A DNA stretch of 64,000 nucleotides from NCBI RefSeq assembly GCF_003057745.1, contig NZ_QBJD02000009.1, forward strand, positions 62,001 to 126,000. The letters are read 5' to 3'. The DNA is from Enterobacter sp. RIT418 (GTDB lineage: Bacteria > Pseudomonadota > Gammaproteobacteria > Enterobacterales > Enterobacteriaceae). Of the stretch, positions 9,892 through 19,847 are shown piece by piece; the first letter of the stretch is position 1, and every line of letters begins with the position of its first letter. The translations under genes were made by a program, and so were the position numbers. The notes below the pieces were generated by a model that worked only from the letters and a program-made list of their open reading frames with translations, did not search any database and had not been told where the DNA came from.

Positions 9892-10041
9892 TTATTGCTG
9901 CTTTTTCGGCTGGTCGCGGTGACCAATGTTCGAAAACAGGTTAAATACTTCACCCAGGCCGTAGATGGCACCGAGGATGATAGCCATCACGACTGGCACC
10001 ATGATCACAGCGAATACCAGACTTTTCAACAACTCTAACAT
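9892..10041 (-). CDS. acrZ: AcrZ small membrane protein of the AcrAB-TolC pump
   Basis: 49-residue inner-membrane protein (formerly YbhT) that in E. coli binds AcrB and widens efflux of some antibiotics. It consists of MLELLKSLV, one hydrophobic helix with [20 protein letters not shown] (about 11-30) and a polar tail ending HRDQPKKQQ. The ATG at 10041 is chosen by homology and by GGAGAAAAC upstream; longer readings are artefacts. It lies between modA and divergent modE, the same context as in E. coli, where it is linked to ModE regulation. Confidence 0.93.
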   Translation of the reverse strand: MLELLKSLVFAVIMVPVVMAIILGAIYGLGEVFNLFSNIGHRDQPKKQQ

Positions 10042-10168
10042 GGTTTTCTCCAGATAGTGTGAAGGGCGTATTCTACCCTGAAACGTAATAAAAACATCCC
10101 CTTTTGTGCGGTGCGCTTTGCGCCTGAGGGCATTTGGGTCACAATACGCTTTTTGCCAGGATACCGCT

Positions 10169-10957
10169 ATGCAGGCTGAAATTCTCCTCACGTTACGCCT
10201 TCAGCAGAAGCTTTTCGCCGATCCGCGACGCATTGCCCTGCTTAAACAGATAGAACAAACCGGGTCAATTAGCCAGGGGGCAAAAAACGCCGGCATCAGC
10301 TACAAAAGCGCGTGGGATGCCATCAACGAGATGAACACCCTGAGCGAACAAACGCTGGTTGACCGCGCGACCGGCGGCAAAGGCGGCGGAGGCGCGGTGC
10401 TGACCCGCTACGGCCAGCGCCTGATTCAGCTTTACGACCTGCTGGCGCAGATCCAGCAGAAAGCCTTTGACGTGCTCAGCGATGACGACAATATTCCGCT
10501 GGACAGCCTGCTGGGCGCCATCTCCCGCTTTTCCCTGCAGACCAGCGCGCGCAACCAGTGGTTTGGCACCGTCACCGCCCGCGATAATTCGCAGGTGCAG
10601 CAGCATATCGATATCCTGCTGGCCGACGGCACCACCCGCCTGAAGGCTGCCATCACCGCGCAAAGCGGCGAGCGCCTGGGCCTTGATGAGGGCAAAGAGG
10701 TGCTGGTGCTGCTGAAAGCGCCCTGGGTCAACGTCACCCTTCAGCCCGAGCGCGCGGGCGAGGCCGATAACCAGCTGCGCGGGGCGATTAGCCACATTGA
10801 GCGCGGCGCGGAGCAGTGCGAAGTGCTGATGACGCTGCCGGACGGACAAACGCTTTGCGCAACGGTGCCGGCAAGCGAGGCGTGCGAACTGGCAGAAGGC
10901 GCGATTGTGACCGCATATTTCAATGCCGATCGGGTCATTCTTGCCACATTATGCTGA
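10169..10957 (+). CDS. modE: molybdate-responsive regulator ModE
   Basis: Dimeric regulator that binds molybdate and represses modABC while affecting molybdoenzyme genes. The 262-residue protein (E. coli length) has an N-terminal winged helix (about 20-110, with [21 protein letters not shown] and the [11 protein letters not shown] wing) and two C-terminal Mop domains (about 125-260, with [10 protein letters not shown] near 132). The ATG at 10169 was chosen over one 21 codons upstream because it gives the family N-terminus [13 protein letters not shown]. Confidence 0.95.
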   Translation: MQAEILLTLRLQQKLFADPRRIALLKQIEQTGSISQGAKNAGISYKSAWDAINEMNTLSEQTLVDRATGGKGGGGAVLTRYGQRLIQLYDLLAQIQQKAFDVLSDDDNIPLDSLLGAISRFSLQTSARNQWFGTVTARDNSQVQQHIDILLADGTTRLKAAITAQSGERLGLDEGKEVLVLLKAPWVNVTLQPERAGEADNQLRGAISHIERGAEQCEVLMTLPDGQTLCATVPASEACELAEGAIVTAYFNADRVILATLC

Positions 10958-11024
10958 GCGCATTGACAATCGCGCCGACAGTGATTATTCCTGATGTTCT
11001 TTGCTGCAAAAAATGGGATAAATC

Positions 11025-12497
11025 ATGTCATCATTGCATATTTCGCAAGGCACGTTTCGTCTTGGCGATACCCGAACGCTGGCGCTTGCTGAATTCACGC
11101 TGCGGGCGGGCGAAAGCTGGGCGTTTGTCGGCACCAACGGCAGCGGAAAATCTGCGCTGGCCCGCGCGCTGGCAGGAGAGTTAACCCCGCTTAAGGGCGA
11201 GCGCCGGTGCGGCTTTTCCCGCCTGACGCGCCTCTCCTTCGAACAGCTGCAAAAGCTGGTCAGCGACGAGTGGCAGCGCAACAATACCGATCTGCTCAGC
11301 CCTGGCGAAGAAGACACCGGCCGCACCGCCGCCGAGATTATTCAGGATGAAATCAAAGACCCTGCCCGCTGCCAGCAGCTGGCGGAGCAGTTTGGCATCA
11401 CCGCCCTGCTCGACAGGCGCTTCAAGTATCTTTCTACCGGCGAAACGCGAAAAGCGCTGCTTTGCCAGGCGCTGATGGGCCAGCCTGAGCTTCTCATTCT
11501 GGATGAGCCTTTTGACGGGCTGGACGTGCAGTCCCGCGCCCAGCTGGCGTCCCTGCTAGAAACGCTTAACCAGCAGGGCCTTACCCTCGTGCTGGTGCTT
11601 AACCGCTTCGACGAGATCCCCGCCTTCGTGCAGCACGCGGGGGTGCTGGCGGACTGCAGCCTGACCGAGGTCGGTGAAAAAAACGCCCTGCTTCAGCAGG
11701 CGCTGATTGCCCAGCTGGCGCACAGCGAGCGGCTGGACGGCATTACGCTTCCGGAACCCGACGCGCCCTCGGCCCGCCACGGGCTCGATCCCAGCCAGCC
11801 GCGCATCGTGCTGCGCGACGGCGTTGTGTCGTATAACGATCGCCCCATTCTGAACACGCTGAGCTGGACGGTGAACCCCGGCGAGCACTGGCAAATCGTT
11901 GGCCCTAACGGCGCGGGGAAATCCACCCTGCTGAGCCTGATTACCGGCGATCATCCTCAGGGCTACAGCAACGACCTGACGCTGTTTGGCCGCCGTCGCG
12001 GCAGCGGTGAAACCATATGGGATATCAAAAAACACATCGGCTACGTCAGCAGCAGCCTGCATCTCGACTACCGGGTTAGCACCACGGTGCGCAACGTCAT
12101 TTTGTCCGGCTTTTTCGACTCCATCGGTATTTATCAGGCGGTTTCGGACAAGCAGCAGGCGCTGGCGCAGCGGTGGCTGGATATTCTGGGCATGGACGAT
12201 CGGGTCGCAGATGCGCCGTTCCATAGCCTTTCATGGGGCCAGCAGCGGCTGGCGCTGATCGTTCGCGCGCTGGTAAAACACCCGACGCTGCTGATTCTGG
12301 ACGAGCCGCTTCAGGGGCTGGACCCGCTGAACCGCCAGCTGATCCGCCGCTTTGTTGACGTGCTCATCGGCGAAGGTGAAACCCAGCTGCTGTTTGTTTC
12401 TCACCATGCTGAGGACGCGCCTTCCTGCATTACCCATCGGCTGGAGTTCGTGCCCGAGGGCGAGCGCTATCGCTATCTGTTAAGCAAAATCGATTAA
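11025..12497 (+). CDS. modF: ModF, duplicated ABC ATPase of the mod region
   Basis: Soluble protein with two ABC ATPase domains in tandem and no membrane segment, 490 residues as in E. coli ModF (also called PhrA, from an early photorepair link). Domain 1: Walker A GTNGSGKSA (about 36-44), Walker B LLILDEPFDGLD. Domain 2: Walker A GPNGAGKST (about 293-301), LSWGQQRLALI signature, Walker B LLILDEPLQGLD. It follows modE by 67 bp and is probably co-transcribed; its role in molybdate metabolism is not firmly established. Confidence 0.92.
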   Translation: MSSLHISQGTFRLGDTRTLALAEFTLRAGESWAFVGTNGSGKSALARALAGELTPLKGERRCGFSRLTRLSFEQLQKLVSDEWQRNNTDLLSPGEEDTGRTAAEIIQDEIKDPARCQQLAEQFGITALLDRRFKYLSTGETRKALLCQALMGQPELLILDEPFDGLDVQSRAQLASLLETLNQQGLTLVLVLNRFDEIPAFVQHAGVLADCSLTEVGEKNALLQQALIAQLAHSERLDGITLPEPDAPSARHGLDPSQPRIVLRDGVVSYNDRPILNTLSWTVNPGEHWQIVGPNGAGKSTLLSLITGDHPQGYSNDLTLFGRRRGSGETIWDIKKHIGYVSSSLHLDYRVSTTVRNVILSGFFDSIGIYQAVSDKQQALAQRWLDILGMDDRVADAPFHSLSWGQQRLALIVRALVKHPTLLILDEPLQGLDPLNRQLIRRFVDVLIGEGETQLLFVSHHAEDAPSCITHRLEFVPEGERYRYLLSKID

Positions 12498-12500
12498 CCC

Positions 12501-12525
12501 GCGGAGGGCGCAGCCCTCCGCTTTT
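12501..12525 (+). terminator. terminator of modEF
   Basis: Perfect nine-base stem GCGGAGGGC/GCCCTCCGC with loop GCA, followed by TTTT, four bases after the modF stop. Confidence 0.88.
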
Positions 12526-12604
12526 CAGACAACCTGCAGCATTACATCCCTATCCCTTTGATCTAGAATGCTCAAGCGCATCGGAAATTCAGGGTTCCGC
12601 ATCC

Positions 12605-12620
12605 ATGTAAACGATTCCAC
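12605..12620. promoter_or_regulatory. GalR/GalS external operator OE
   Basis: Read on the minus strand this is GTGGAATCGTTTACAT, matching the gal operator consensus GTGNAANCGNTTNCAC at all but one defined position. It lies about 80 bp before galE, the same geometry as OE in E. coli. GalR would repress here in concert with OI. Confidence 0.85.
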
Positions 12621-12666
12621 TATTTTATCCCATGTCACACTTTTGACGGCTCTGTTATGCTATGGT
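12621..12666 (+). promoter_or_regulatory. galE promoter region with CRP half-site
   Basis: Contains ATGTCACAC (CRP half-site, TCACA at 12635-12639) and the overlapping -10 elements TATGCT (12656-12661, P2-like) and TATGGT (12661-12666, P1-like). The sequence is close to the two-promoter gal control region of E. coli, where CRP-cAMP activates P1 and represses P2. Confidence 0.8.
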
Positions 12667-12698
12667 TAATACATACCATAAGCCCAATGGAGCGAAAT

Positions 12699-13715
12699 AT
12701 GCGAGTTCTTGTAACAGGTGGTAGCGGTTACATTGGTAGTCATACCTGCGTTCAGCTGCTGCAAAACGGTCACGATGTCATCATCCTCGACAACCTGTGC
12801 AACAGTAAGCGCAGCGTGCTGCCTGTGATTGAACGTCTTGGCGGTAAACAACCGACCTTCGTCGAAGGCGACATCCGCAACGAAGCGTTGATGACCGAAA
12901 TCCTTCACGACCATGCCATCGACACGGTGATCCACTTCGCGGGCCTGAAGGCGGTCGGCGAGTCGGTCGCAAAACCGCTTGAGTACTATGACAACAACGT
13001 CAACGGTACGCTGCGCCTCATCTCCGCCATGCGCGCGGCGAACGTGAAAAACGTTATCTTTAGCTCTTCCGCCACCGTCTACGGTGACCAGCCGAAAATT
13101 CCTTACGTCGAAAGCTTCCCGACCGGCACGCCGCAAAGCCCCTACGGCAAGAGCAAGCTGATGGTGGAGCAGATCTTCACCGATCTGCAAAAAGCACAGC
13201 CTGACTGGAGCATCGCGCTGCTGCGCTACTTCAACCCGGTCGGCGCACATCCGTCAGGCGATATGGGCGAAGATCCGCAGGGTATCCCGAACAACCTGAT
13301 GCCGTACATCGCGCAGGTAGCCGTGGGCCGCCGCGAGTCGCTGGCCATTTTTGGCAACGACTATCCGACCGAAGACGGGACCGGCGTGCGCGACTACATC
13401 CACGTAATGGATTTGGCAGACGGCCACGTCGCGGCGATGCAGCAGCTGGCGGGCAAGCCCGGCGTGCATATTTATAATCTTGGTGCCGGCGTCGGCAGCA
13501 GCGTGCTGGACGTTGTGAACGCCTTCAGCAAAGCCTGCGGCAAGCCGGTGAACTACCACTTTGCGCCACGCCGCGACGGCGACCTTCCGGCGTACTGGGC
13601 CGATGCGACCAAAGCGGATAAAGAGCTGAACTGGCGCGTGACCCGCACGCTTGATGAGATGGCGCAGGATACCTGGCACTGGCAGTCTCGCCATCCTCAG
13701 GGCTATCCGGACTAA
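12699..13715 (+). CDS. galE: UDP-glucose 4-epimerase GalE
   Basis: Interconverts UDP-galactose and UDP-glucose with bound NAD+. Short-chain dehydrogenase fold: TGGSGYIGSH (6-15) binds NAD, SSSATVYG carries the catalytic Ser and the YGKSK motif holds Tyr149 and Lys153. The ATG at 12699 gives 338 residues and MRVLVTGGSG, as in E. coli, and has GGAG upstream; in-frame ATGs further upstream lie in the promoter region. First gene of galETKM, with the internal operator OI inside its first codons. Confidence 0.97.
   Translation: MRVLVTGGSGYIGSHTCVQLLQNGHDVIILDNLCNSKRSVLPVIERLGGKQPTFVEGDIRNEALMTEILHDHAIDTVIHFAGLKAVGESVAKPLEYYDNNVNGTLRLISAMRAANVKNVIFSSSATVYGDQPKIPYVESFPTGTPQSPYGKSKLMVEQIFTDLQKAQPDWSIALLRYFNPVGAHPSGDMGEDPQGIPNNLMPYIAQVAVGRRESLAIFGNDYPTEDGTGVRDYIHVMDLADGHVAAMQQLAGKPGVHIYNLGAGVGSSVLDVVNAFSKACGKPVNYHFAPRRDGDLPAYWADATKADKELNWRVTRTLDEMAQDTWHWQSRHPQGYPD
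12718..12733. promoter_or_regulatory. GalR/GalS internal operator OI
   Basis: GTGGTAGCGGTTACAT within codons 7-12 of galE, matching the gal operator consensus. Together with OE, 113 bp upstream, it would allow the HU-assisted DNA loop known from the E. coli gal operon. Confidence 0.85.
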
Positions 13716-13724
13716 GGATCTGTC

Positions 13725-14771
13725 ATGACGCAATTCAATCCCGTCGATCACCCGCATCGTCGCTTTAATCCGCTCAGCGGACAATGGATTTTGGTCTCTC
13801 CGCATCGCGCCAAGCGCCCCTGGCAGGGGGCGCAAGAGACGCCTGCACAACAGACGCTGCCGCAGCATGACCCGGACTGCTTCCTCTGCCCGGGCAACAC
13901 GCGCGTGACCGGTGACGTTAACCCGAACTATAAAGGCACCTACGTTTTCACCAACGATTTTGCCGCGCTGATGACGGACACGCCGGACGCGCCGCAAAGC
14001 CACGACCCGCTGATGCGCTGTGAAAGCGCGCGCGGCACCAGCCGCGTGATCTGCTTCTCCCCGGACCACAGCAAAACGCTGCCGGAGCTGAGCGTCGACG
14101 CGCTGAAAGAGGTCGTCAGCACCTGGCAGACGCAAACTGCTGAACTGGGTCAGACCTACCCGTGGGTACAAGTGTTCGAAAACAAGGGCGCGGCAATGGG
14201 CTGCTCTAACCCGCACCCGCACGGTCAGATCTGGGCGAACAGCTTCCTGCCCAACGAAGCCGAGCGTGAAGACCGCCTGCAAAAAGCGTACTTCGCGGAA
14301 AACGGCTCGCCGATGCTGGTGGATTACACCCGGCGCGAGCTGGCCGACGGCAGCCGTACGGTTGTCGAAACCGAGCACTGGCTTGCCGTGGTGCCCTACT
14401 GGGCGGCCTGGCCGTTTGAAACGCTGCTGCTGCCGAAGGCGCACGTGCAGCGCATTACCGATCTCAACGACGCCCAGCGCGACGATCTGGCACTGGCGCT
14501 GAAAAAACTGACCAGCCGCTATGACAACCTTTTCCAGTGCTCTTTCCCCTACTCGATGGGCTGGCACGGCGCGCCGTTCAACGGTGAGGAGAATCAGCAC
14601 TGGCAGCTGCACGCGCATTTCTATCCTCCGCTGCTGCGTTCGGCAACGGTGCGTAAATTTATGGTGGGCTACGAAATGCTGGCGGAAACCCAGCGCGACC
14701 TGACGGCAGAACAGGCCGCAGAGCGTCTGCGCGCCGTCAGCGACGTCCACTTTCGCGAATCAGGAGCCTAA
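13725..14771 (+). CDS. galT: galactose-1-phosphate uridylyltransferase GalT
   Basis: Swaps UMP between UDP-glucose and galactose-1-phosphate. HIT-superfamily enzyme of 348 residues; the active-site NPHPHGQIW holds the uridylylated His (near 166), and DCFLCPGN supplies the metal-binding Cys pair. It lies 9 bp after galE and 3 bp before galK. Confidence 0.97.
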   Translation: MTQFNPVDHPHRRFNPLSGQWILVSPHRAKRPWQGAQETPAQQTLPQHDPDCFLCPGNTRVTGDVNPNYKGTYVFTNDFAALMTDTPDAPQSHDPLMRCESARGTSRVICFSPDHSKTLPELSVDALKEVVSTWQTQTAELGQTYPWVQVFENKGAAMGCSNPHPHGQIWANSFLPNEAEREDRLQKAYFAENGSPMLVDYTRRELADGSRTVVETEHWLAVVPYWAAWPFETLLLPKAHVQRITDLNDAQRDDLALALKKLTSRYDNLFQCSFPYSMGWHGAPFNGEENQHWQLHAHFYPPLLRSATVRKFMVGYEMLAETQRDLTAEQAAERLRAVSDVHFRESGA

Positions 14772-14774
14772 TAA

Positions 14775-15923
14775 ATGAGTCTGAAAGAGAAAACACAATC
14801 CCTGTTTGCTGAAAAATTCGGCTACCCTGCCACCCACGTTATTCAGGCGCCCGGCCGCGTTAACCTGATTGGTGAACACACCGACTATAACGACGGCTTT
14901 GTGCTGCCCTGCGCCATTGATTACCAGACGGTCATCAGCTGTGCAAAGCGCGACGACCGCAAAGTTCGCGTACTCGCAGCGGACTATGACAATGAGCTCG
15001 ACGAATTTTCGCTCGACGCGCCGATCGTGACGCACGACGGCCAGCAGTGGTCTAACTACGTGCGCGGCGTGGTCAAGCATTTGCAAAAGCGTAACAAGAA
15101 CTTCGGCGGCGCGGACCTGGTTATCAGCGGCAACGTGCCGCAGGGTGCGGGCCTGAGCTCCTCTGCCTCCCTGGAAGTCGCCGTCGGCACCGTGTTCCAG
15201 CAGCTGTATCATCTGCCGCTGGACGGGGCGCAAATCGCCCTTAACGGCCAGGAAGCGGAAAACCAGTTCGTGGGCTGCAACTGCGGCATCATGGACCAGC
15301 TGATCTCCGCGCTGGGCAAAAAAGAGCATGCCTTGCTGATTGACTGCCGTACGCTTGGCACCAAGGCCGTTCCGCTACCGAAGGGCGCTGCCGTCATTAT
15401 CATCAACAGCAACTTCAAGCGCACGCTGGTGGGCAGCGAGTACAACACCCGTCGCCAGCAGTGTGAAACCGGCGCGCGCTTCTTCCAGCAGCCTGCCCTG
15501 CGCGACGTCTCGCTTGATGAATTTAACAAAGTGGCGCACGAGCTGGACCCGGTGGTGGCGAAGCGCGTTCGTCACGTGCTGACGGAGAACGCCCGTACCG
15601 TTGAAGCCGCGTCCGCGCTGGCAAAGGGCGACCTCAAACGCATGGGCGAGCTGATGGCGGAATCTCACGCCTCAATGCGCGATGATTTCGAAATCACCGT
15701 GCCGCAGATCGATACGCTGGTTGAGATTGTGAAAGCAACCATCGGCGAGAAAGGCGGCGTGCGCATGACCGGCGGCGGCTTCGGCGGCTGCATCGTGGCG
15801 CTGGTGCCGGAAGAGCTGGTACCCGCCGTTCAGGATGCGGTGGCGAAACAGTACGAGGCCAAAACCGGCATAAAAGAAACCTTCTACGTTTGCAAAGCAT
15901 CGCAAGGAGCCGGACAGTGCTAA
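14775..15923 (+). CDS. galK: galactokinase GalK
   Basis: Phosphorylates alpha-D-galactose at C1. GHMP kinase of 382 residues: the galactokinase signature [19 protein letters not shown] (about 28-46), the phosphate loop GAGLSSSAS (about 122-130) and GGGFGGC near the C-terminus are all intact. Start is 3 bp after galT; its stop overlaps the galM GTG. Confidence 0.97.
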   Translation: MSLKEKTQSLFAEKFGYPATHVIQAPGRVNLIGEHTDYNDGFVLPCAIDYQTVISCAKRDDRKVRVLAADYDNELDEFSLDAPIVTHDGQQWSNYVRGVVKHLQKRNKNFGGADLVISGNVPQGAGLSSSASLEVAVGTVFQQLYHLPLDGAQIALNGQEAENQFVGCNCGIMDQLISALGKKEHALLIDCRTLGTKAVPLPKGAAVIIINSNFKRTLVGSEYNTRRQQCETGARFFQQPALRDVSLDEFNKVAHELDPVVAKRVRHVLTENARTVEAASALAKGDLKRMGELMAESHASMRDDFEITVPQIDTLVEIVKATIGEKGGVRMTGGGFGGCIVALVPEELVPAVQDAVAKQYEAKTGIKETFYVCKASQGAGQC

Positions 15924-16960
15924 ACGAAACGCCAACCCTCGCACCGGATGGACTGCCGTATCGCCTGTTAACCCTGCGCAACGGCGCGGGGATGGTGGTG
16001 ACGCTGATGGACTGGGGCGCCACGCTGCTTTCCGCACGCGTGCCGATGCCCGACGGCAGCGTGCGTGAGACCCTGCTCGGCTGCGCGTCGCCGGAGCAGT
16101 ATATCGAGCAGTCCGCTTTTCTTGGCGCATCCGTAGGCCGCTACGCCAACCGCATCGCCAACAGCCGCTTTGAGCTTGACGGTGCGAGCTACGCCCTGCT
16201 TCCGAGCCAGGGCGAAAACCAGCTGCACGGCGGGCCGGAAGGCTTCGACAAGCGCCGCTGGAAGATTGTTCGGCAGAACGACGCTGAAGCGCTGTTCCTG
16301 CTGGATTCCCCGGATGGCGATCAGGGCTTCCCGGGAAATCTCACCGCCACCGCCCACTTCAGGTTAACCGAGGATAACCGTATCGCCATTGAGTACCGCG
16401 CGACGGTTGATAAGCCGTGTCCGGTTAACCTGACGAACCACGCGTACTTCAACCTCGACGGCAGCCAGTGCGACGTGCGTAACCACCAGCTGCAGATTCT
16501 GGCCGACGCGTACCTGCCGGTGGATGAAATGGGTATACCGTATCAGGGGTTAAAACCGGTCAGCGGCAGCAGCTTTGATTTTCGCAGCGCGAAGACCATC
16601 GCGCAGGATTTTCTGAGCGATGAGGATCAGCGCAAGGTAAAAGGCTACGACCACGCTTTCCTGCTGCAGGCGAAAGGCGATCTCTCTGCGCCCGCCGCGC
16701 ACGTCTGGTCTGCCGATGAGAAGCTGCAGTTGACGGTATATACCACCGCCCCTGCCCTGCAGTTCTACTCAGGCAACTATCTCGGCGGAACGGCGGCCCG
16801 CGAGCACGAAGAGTACAGCGACTGGCAGGGGATTGCGCTCGAAAGCGAATTACTGCCGGATAGCCCGAACCACCCGGAATGGCCGCAGCCGGACTGCGTG
16901 CTGCGCCCGGGCGAAGAGTACGTGAGCGTTACCGAGTATCAGTTCATTCCGCTGGCCTAA
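15917..16960 (+). CDS. galM: aldose 1-epimerase GalM
   Basis: Mutarotase converting beta- to alpha-D-galactose so that GalK can use it. The 347-residue protein shows [15 protein letters not shown] (active-site His), NHAYFNLDG (catalytic His near 175) and [15 protein letters not shown] (catalytic Glu). The start is a GTG at 15917 inside the end of galK (overlap of seven bases) with AAGGAG upstream, the arrangement known from E. coli; the ATG 27 bases earlier gives a non-family N-terminus. Confidence 0.95.
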   Translation: MLNETPTLAPDGLPYRLLTLRNGAGMVVTLMDWGATLLSARVPMPDGSVRETLLGCASPEQYIEQSAFLGASVGRYANRIANSRFELDGASYALLPSQGENQLHGGPEGFDKRRWKIVRQNDAEALFLLDSPDGDQGFPGNLTATAHFRLTEDNRIAIEYRATVDKPCPVNLTNHAYFNLDGSQCDVRNHQLQILADAYLPVDEMGIPYQGLKPVSGSSFDFRSAKTIAQDFLSDEDQRKVKGYDHAFLLQAKGDLSAPAAHVWSADEKLQLTVYTTAPALQFYSGNYLGGTAAREHEEYSDWQGIALESELLPDSPNHPEWPQPDCVLRPGEEYVSVTEYQFIPLA

Positions 16961-16990
16961 TAAGCGAAGCGCCATCTGGCAAAAAATCAG

Positions 16991-17013
16991 GCCCTCCTCG
17001 CGAGGGCTTTTTT
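16991..17013 (+). terminator. terminator of galETKM
   Basis: Stem GCCCTC/GAGGGC with a 5-base loop followed by seven T residues, about 30 bp after galM. Confidence 0.85.
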
Positions 17014-17146
17014 CTGCTCGTCTTGCTGAAAATAGCGCCGATCGCAGACAAAATCATAACCATGGATTCACAAGCACCTTACACTCCGGAACTATTTTCG
17101 CTATGGTTAGGGGTAAGCGTTGCCGCTGGCACCGTCACGGCAATAT

Positions 17147-17165
17147 AATGAGAATTGTTATCATT
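17147..17165. promoter_or_regulatory. Fur box upstream of gpmA
   Basis: AATGAGAATTGTTATCATT. Its core fits the 7-1-7 Fur consensus TGATAATNATTATCA at 13 of 14 defined positions less one (two mismatches). It lies 25 bp before the gpmA ATG, covering the expected promoter end. Fur control of gpmA has been reported in E. coli. Confidence 0.78.
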
Positions 17166-17189
17166 CTAAAAATGCTTGAGGAGTAAGAG

Positions 17190-17942
17190 ATGGCTATTAC
17201 TAAGCTGGTTCTGGTGCGCCACGGCGAAAGCCAGTGGAACAACGAAAACCGCTTCACCGGTTGGTACGACGTTGATCTGTCTGAGAAAGGCGTTAGCGAA
17301 GCAAAAGCAGCGGGCAAACTGCTGAAGGCAGAAGGCTTCAGCTTTGATTTTGCTTACACCTCTGTGCTGAAACGTGCCATCCACACCCTGTGGAACGTGC
17401 TGGACGAACTGGATCAGGCATGGCTGCCGGTTGAGAAATCCTGGAAGCTGAACGAGCGTCACTACGGTGCGCTGCAGGGTCTGAACAAAGCCGAAACCGC
17501 CGAGAAGTACGGTGACGAGCAGGTAAAACAGTGGCGTCGCGGCTTCGCGGTTACCCCGCCAGAGCTGACCAAAGACGACGAGCGCTACCCGGGCCATGAC
17601 CCGCGCTACGCGAAGCTGACCGACGCGGAGCTGCCAACCACCGAAAGCCTGGCGCTGACCATCGACCGCGTTGTGCCTTACTGGAACGAAACTATTCTGC
17701 CACGCCTGAAAAGCGGCGAGCGCGTGATCATTGCCGCTCACGGGAACTCCCTGCGCGCGCTGGTGAAATACCTGGACAACATGGGTGAAGACGAAATTCT
17801 CGAGCTGAACATCCCAACCGGCGTACCGCTGGTGTATGAGTTCGACGAAAACTTCAAGCCTATCAAGCACTACTATCTGGGCAACGCTGACGAAATCGCG
17901 GCGAAAGCGGCGGCTGTAGCGAACCAGGGTAAAGCGAAGTAA
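17190..17942 (+). CDS. gpmA: 2,3-bisphosphoglycerate-dependent phosphoglycerate mutase GpmA
   Basis: Interconverts 3- and 2-phosphoglycerate in glycolysis through a phospho-His intermediate. The 250-residue protein has [18 protein letters not shown] (phosphorylated His near residue 11), [12 protein letters not shown] (catalytic Glu near 89) and [11 protein letters not shown] (His near 184). A strong GAGGAG precedes the ATG. Single gene, convergent with aroG, with a Fur box directly upstream. Confidence 0.97.
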   Translation: MAITKLVLVRHGESQWNNENRFTGWYDVDLSEKGVSEAKAAGKLLKAEGFSFDFAYTSVLKRAIHTLWNVLDELDQAWLPVEKSWKLNERHYGALQGLNKAETAEKYGDEQVKQWRRGFAVTPPELTKDDERYPGHDPRYAKLTDAELPTTESLALTIDRVVPYWNETILPRLKSGERVIIAAHGNSLRALVKYLDNMGEDEILELNIPTGVPLVYEFDENFKPIKHYYLGNADEIAAKAAAVANQGKAK

Positions 17943-17956
17943 TTTTCGCAGGCTTA

Positions 17957-17986
17957 AAAAAAGCGCGGAGCCTTCCGCGCTTTTTT
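17957..17986. terminator. bidirectional terminator between gpmA and aroG
   Basis: Stem AAAAAAGCGCGGA / TCCGCGCTTTTTT with loop GCCT; A and T tails on both sides fit two convergent genes. Confidence 0.9.
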
Positions 17987-18002
17987 ATTTGCCACAGCAG
18001 GC

Positions 18003-19055
18003 TTAGCCGCGACGCGCTTTAACCGCGTTCGCCAGCTGGCGCAGCAGGCTGTCGGTGTCGTCCCAGCCGATGCAGGCGTCGGTGACGCTCTTACCGTAAA
18101 CCAGCGGCTCGCTGCCTTCCAGGTTCTGGTTACCTTCCACCAGGTGGCTTTCAATCATCACGCCGATGACCGCGTTTTCACCGCCGGCAATTTGCTGACA
18201 AACGTCCGCGCCCACTTCCATCTGCTTTTTAAACTGCTTGCTGGAGTTAGCGTGGCTGAAGTCAATCATCACCAGCGGCGAAAGGCCCGCTTTTTCCAGC
18301 CCCGCTTTAACCTCTGCGACGTGTTTTGCGCTGTAGTTTGGCTCTTTGCCGCCGCGCAGGATGATGTGGCAGTCGCCGTTCCCGCTGGTATTCACGATGG
18401 CAGAATGGCCCCACTTGGTCACGGAGAGGAAGCAGTGCGGCGCACCCGCCGCGTTGATGGCGTCAATCGCCACCTTGATGGTGCCGTCGGTACCGTTTTT
18501 AAAGCCAACCGGACAAGAAAGGCCGGACGCCAGCTCGCGGTGTACCTGAGATTCCGTGGTGCGCGCGCCGATTGCGCCCCAGCTCATCAGGTCCGCCAGG
18601 TACTGCGGCGTAATCATGTCCAGGAACTCACCGGCTGCCGGAAGGCCGCTGTCGTTAATTTCCAACAGCAGCTTGCGCGCAATGCGCAGGCCGTCGTTGA
18701 TCTGGAAGCTATTATCCATGTGCGGATCGTTTATTAACCCCTTCCAGCCGACCGTCGTGCGCGGCTTTTCGAAGTAGACGCGCATCACGATTTCAAGCTC
18801 GTCCTTCAGCTCTTCACGAAGCGTGAGCAGACGAGCCGCGTACTCTTTTGCCGCGGCCGGATCGTGGATAGAGCACGGACCAATCACCACCAGCAGACGA
18901 TCGTCATTGCCTTTCAGGATCTTGTGGATCGCCTTGCGCGCGTGGGAGACGGTGTTTGCCGCGTTTTCCGTGGCGGGGAACTTTTCAAGGAGCGCTACGG
19001 GAGGTAATAACTCATTGATCTCTTTAATGCGTAAATCGTCGTTCTGATAATTCAT
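18003..19055 (-). CDS. aroG: DAHP synthase, phenylalanine-sensitive, AroG
   Basis: First enzyme of the shikimate pathway: condenses phosphoenolpyruvate and erythrose-4-phosphate to DAHP. The 350-residue class I protein shows VVIGPCSIHDP (metal-binding Cys near 61), MRVYFEKPRTTVGWKG, AIGARTTESQ and MIDFSHANS. The N-terminus MNYQNDDLRIKEINELLPP matches AroG rather than AroF or AroH, so feedback by Phe is expected. The perfect TyrR box upstream agrees with Phe/TyrR control. Confidence 0.96.
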   Translation of the reverse strand: MNYQNDDLRIKEINELLPPVALLEKFPATENAANTVSHARKAIHKILKGNDDRLLVVIGPCSIHDPAAAKEYAARLLTLREELKDELEIVMRVYFEKPRTTVGWKGLINDPHMDNSFQINDGLRIARKLLLEINDSGLPAAGEFLDMITPQYLADLMSWGAIGARTTESQVHRELASGLSCPVGFKNGTDGTIKVAIDAINAAGAPHCFLSVTKWGHSAIVNTSGNGDCHIILRGGKEPNYSAKHVAEVKAGLEKAGLSPLVMIDFSHANSSKQFKKQMEVGADVCQQIAGGENAVIGVMIESHLVEGNQNLEGSEPLVYGKSVTDACIGWDDTDSLLRQLANAVKARRG

Positions 19056-19360
19056 CTTCTTTCCGGCCCTGCCATATATTTAGTAATGAAAGCAATCCTT
19101 TCAATCTAACTTGCCAGCCCTGAAGTGTAAACGGACTTTTACACTTCGGGCAGATAATTCCTGGAATTAGCCTAAAAAACGCCACAAAATAGCGAAAAAT
19201 GAGATCTCCTCTAAACTTTTTAATGGTAACAGCTAAATATTATTGCTTTAACGCGATTCCGTTCTGACGTAACTCAGAATAGCGGAATCTTTCGCCACCG
19301 TACGTGATGCACAAGTTGGAAAATGTTATCCAGCATAACGAGCACAACAGGAGCAACATC
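19056..19360. other. divergent aroG-ybgS intergenic region
   Basis: About 305 bp between two divergent starts. It holds the TyrR box at 19126-19143 and the promoters of both genes. I see no further gene. Confidence 0.6.
19126..19143. promoter_or_regulatory. TyrR box of aroG
   Basis: TGTAAACGGACTTTTACA is a perfect match to the strong TyrR box TGTAAA-N6-TTTACA, about 70 bp upstream of the aroG ATG. TyrR with Phe or Tyr would repress aroG. Confidence 0.9.
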
Positions 19361-19741
19361 ATGCAAATGACGAAACTGGCAACCCTCTTCCTGACAGCGA
19401 CCCTTACTCTGGCCAGCGGCAGCGTGCTTGCCGCGGATACGGGGGCATCAGACAGCAACGGAGACGCCAACGCCGCAGCGGCGGCGGGACAGGTTGCGCC
19501 CGATGCAAAACAGAATATTGCCCCGAACAACGTTGATAACAACAATATCAACACTGGCAATACCGATACCGGCGGCACTATGACGCACTCCGACGGTAAC
19601 GGCACCAAGGGCATGAATCATGACGGCATGACCAAAGAAGAGATTCATAAAAATTCCGTCTGTAAAGACGGTAAATGCCCAAACCCAAATGACAAAGTGG
19701 GTGCGGGCGCCGACACCAAAACGGACGGTACTACCCAGTAA
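19361..19741 (+). CDS. ybgS: YbgS, small secreted Asn/Gly-rich protein of unknown function
   Basis: 126-residue protein matching E. coli YbgS in length and sequence. A signal peptide ([20 protein letters not shown], cleavage after VLAA near 24) is followed by a low-complexity acidic/Asn-rich region ([18 protein letters not shown]) and a C-terminal part with two Cys in [13 protein letters not shown], likely a periplasmic disulphide. Database names such as homeobox protein are misleading, since no DNA-binding domain is visible. The start was set by AGGAG upstream and family length. Function unknown; the neighbour zitB exports zinc but no link is proven. Confidence 0.88.
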   Translation: MQMTKLATLFLTATLTLASGSVLAADTGASDSNGDANAAAAAGQVAPDAKQNIAPNNVDNNNINTGNTDTGGTMTHSDGNGTKGMNHDGMTKEEIHKNSVCKDGKCPNPNDKVGAGADTKTDGTTQ

Positions 19742-19761
19742 CCCCCGCGCGGTATAAGCGA

Positions 19762-19791
19762 AAAGGAGAGCTGAAGCTCTCCTTTCTTTTT
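19762..19791 (+). terminator. terminator of ybgS
   Basis: AAAGGAGAGCT pairs with AGCTCTCCTTT (loop opens around GA), followed by CTTTTTT. Confidence 0.82.
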
Positions 19792-19847
19792 TGTGCAAAA
19801 TATTAAAAAATCTACACTTACAATAACGATGTATCAGGAACGATGCT

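Noticed and set aside
12666..15329. Long minus-strand ORFs (up to 498 codons) opposite galE, galT and galK
   Set aside because: They are antisense shadows of high-GC genes, with Arg/His-rich compositions and no ribosome sites, while the plus-strand genes have intact family motifs.
16879..17148. Possible 89-residue ORF downstream of galM
   Set aside because: It runs through the galM end and across the galM terminator, has no ribosome site and no recognisable protein; treated as a shadow.
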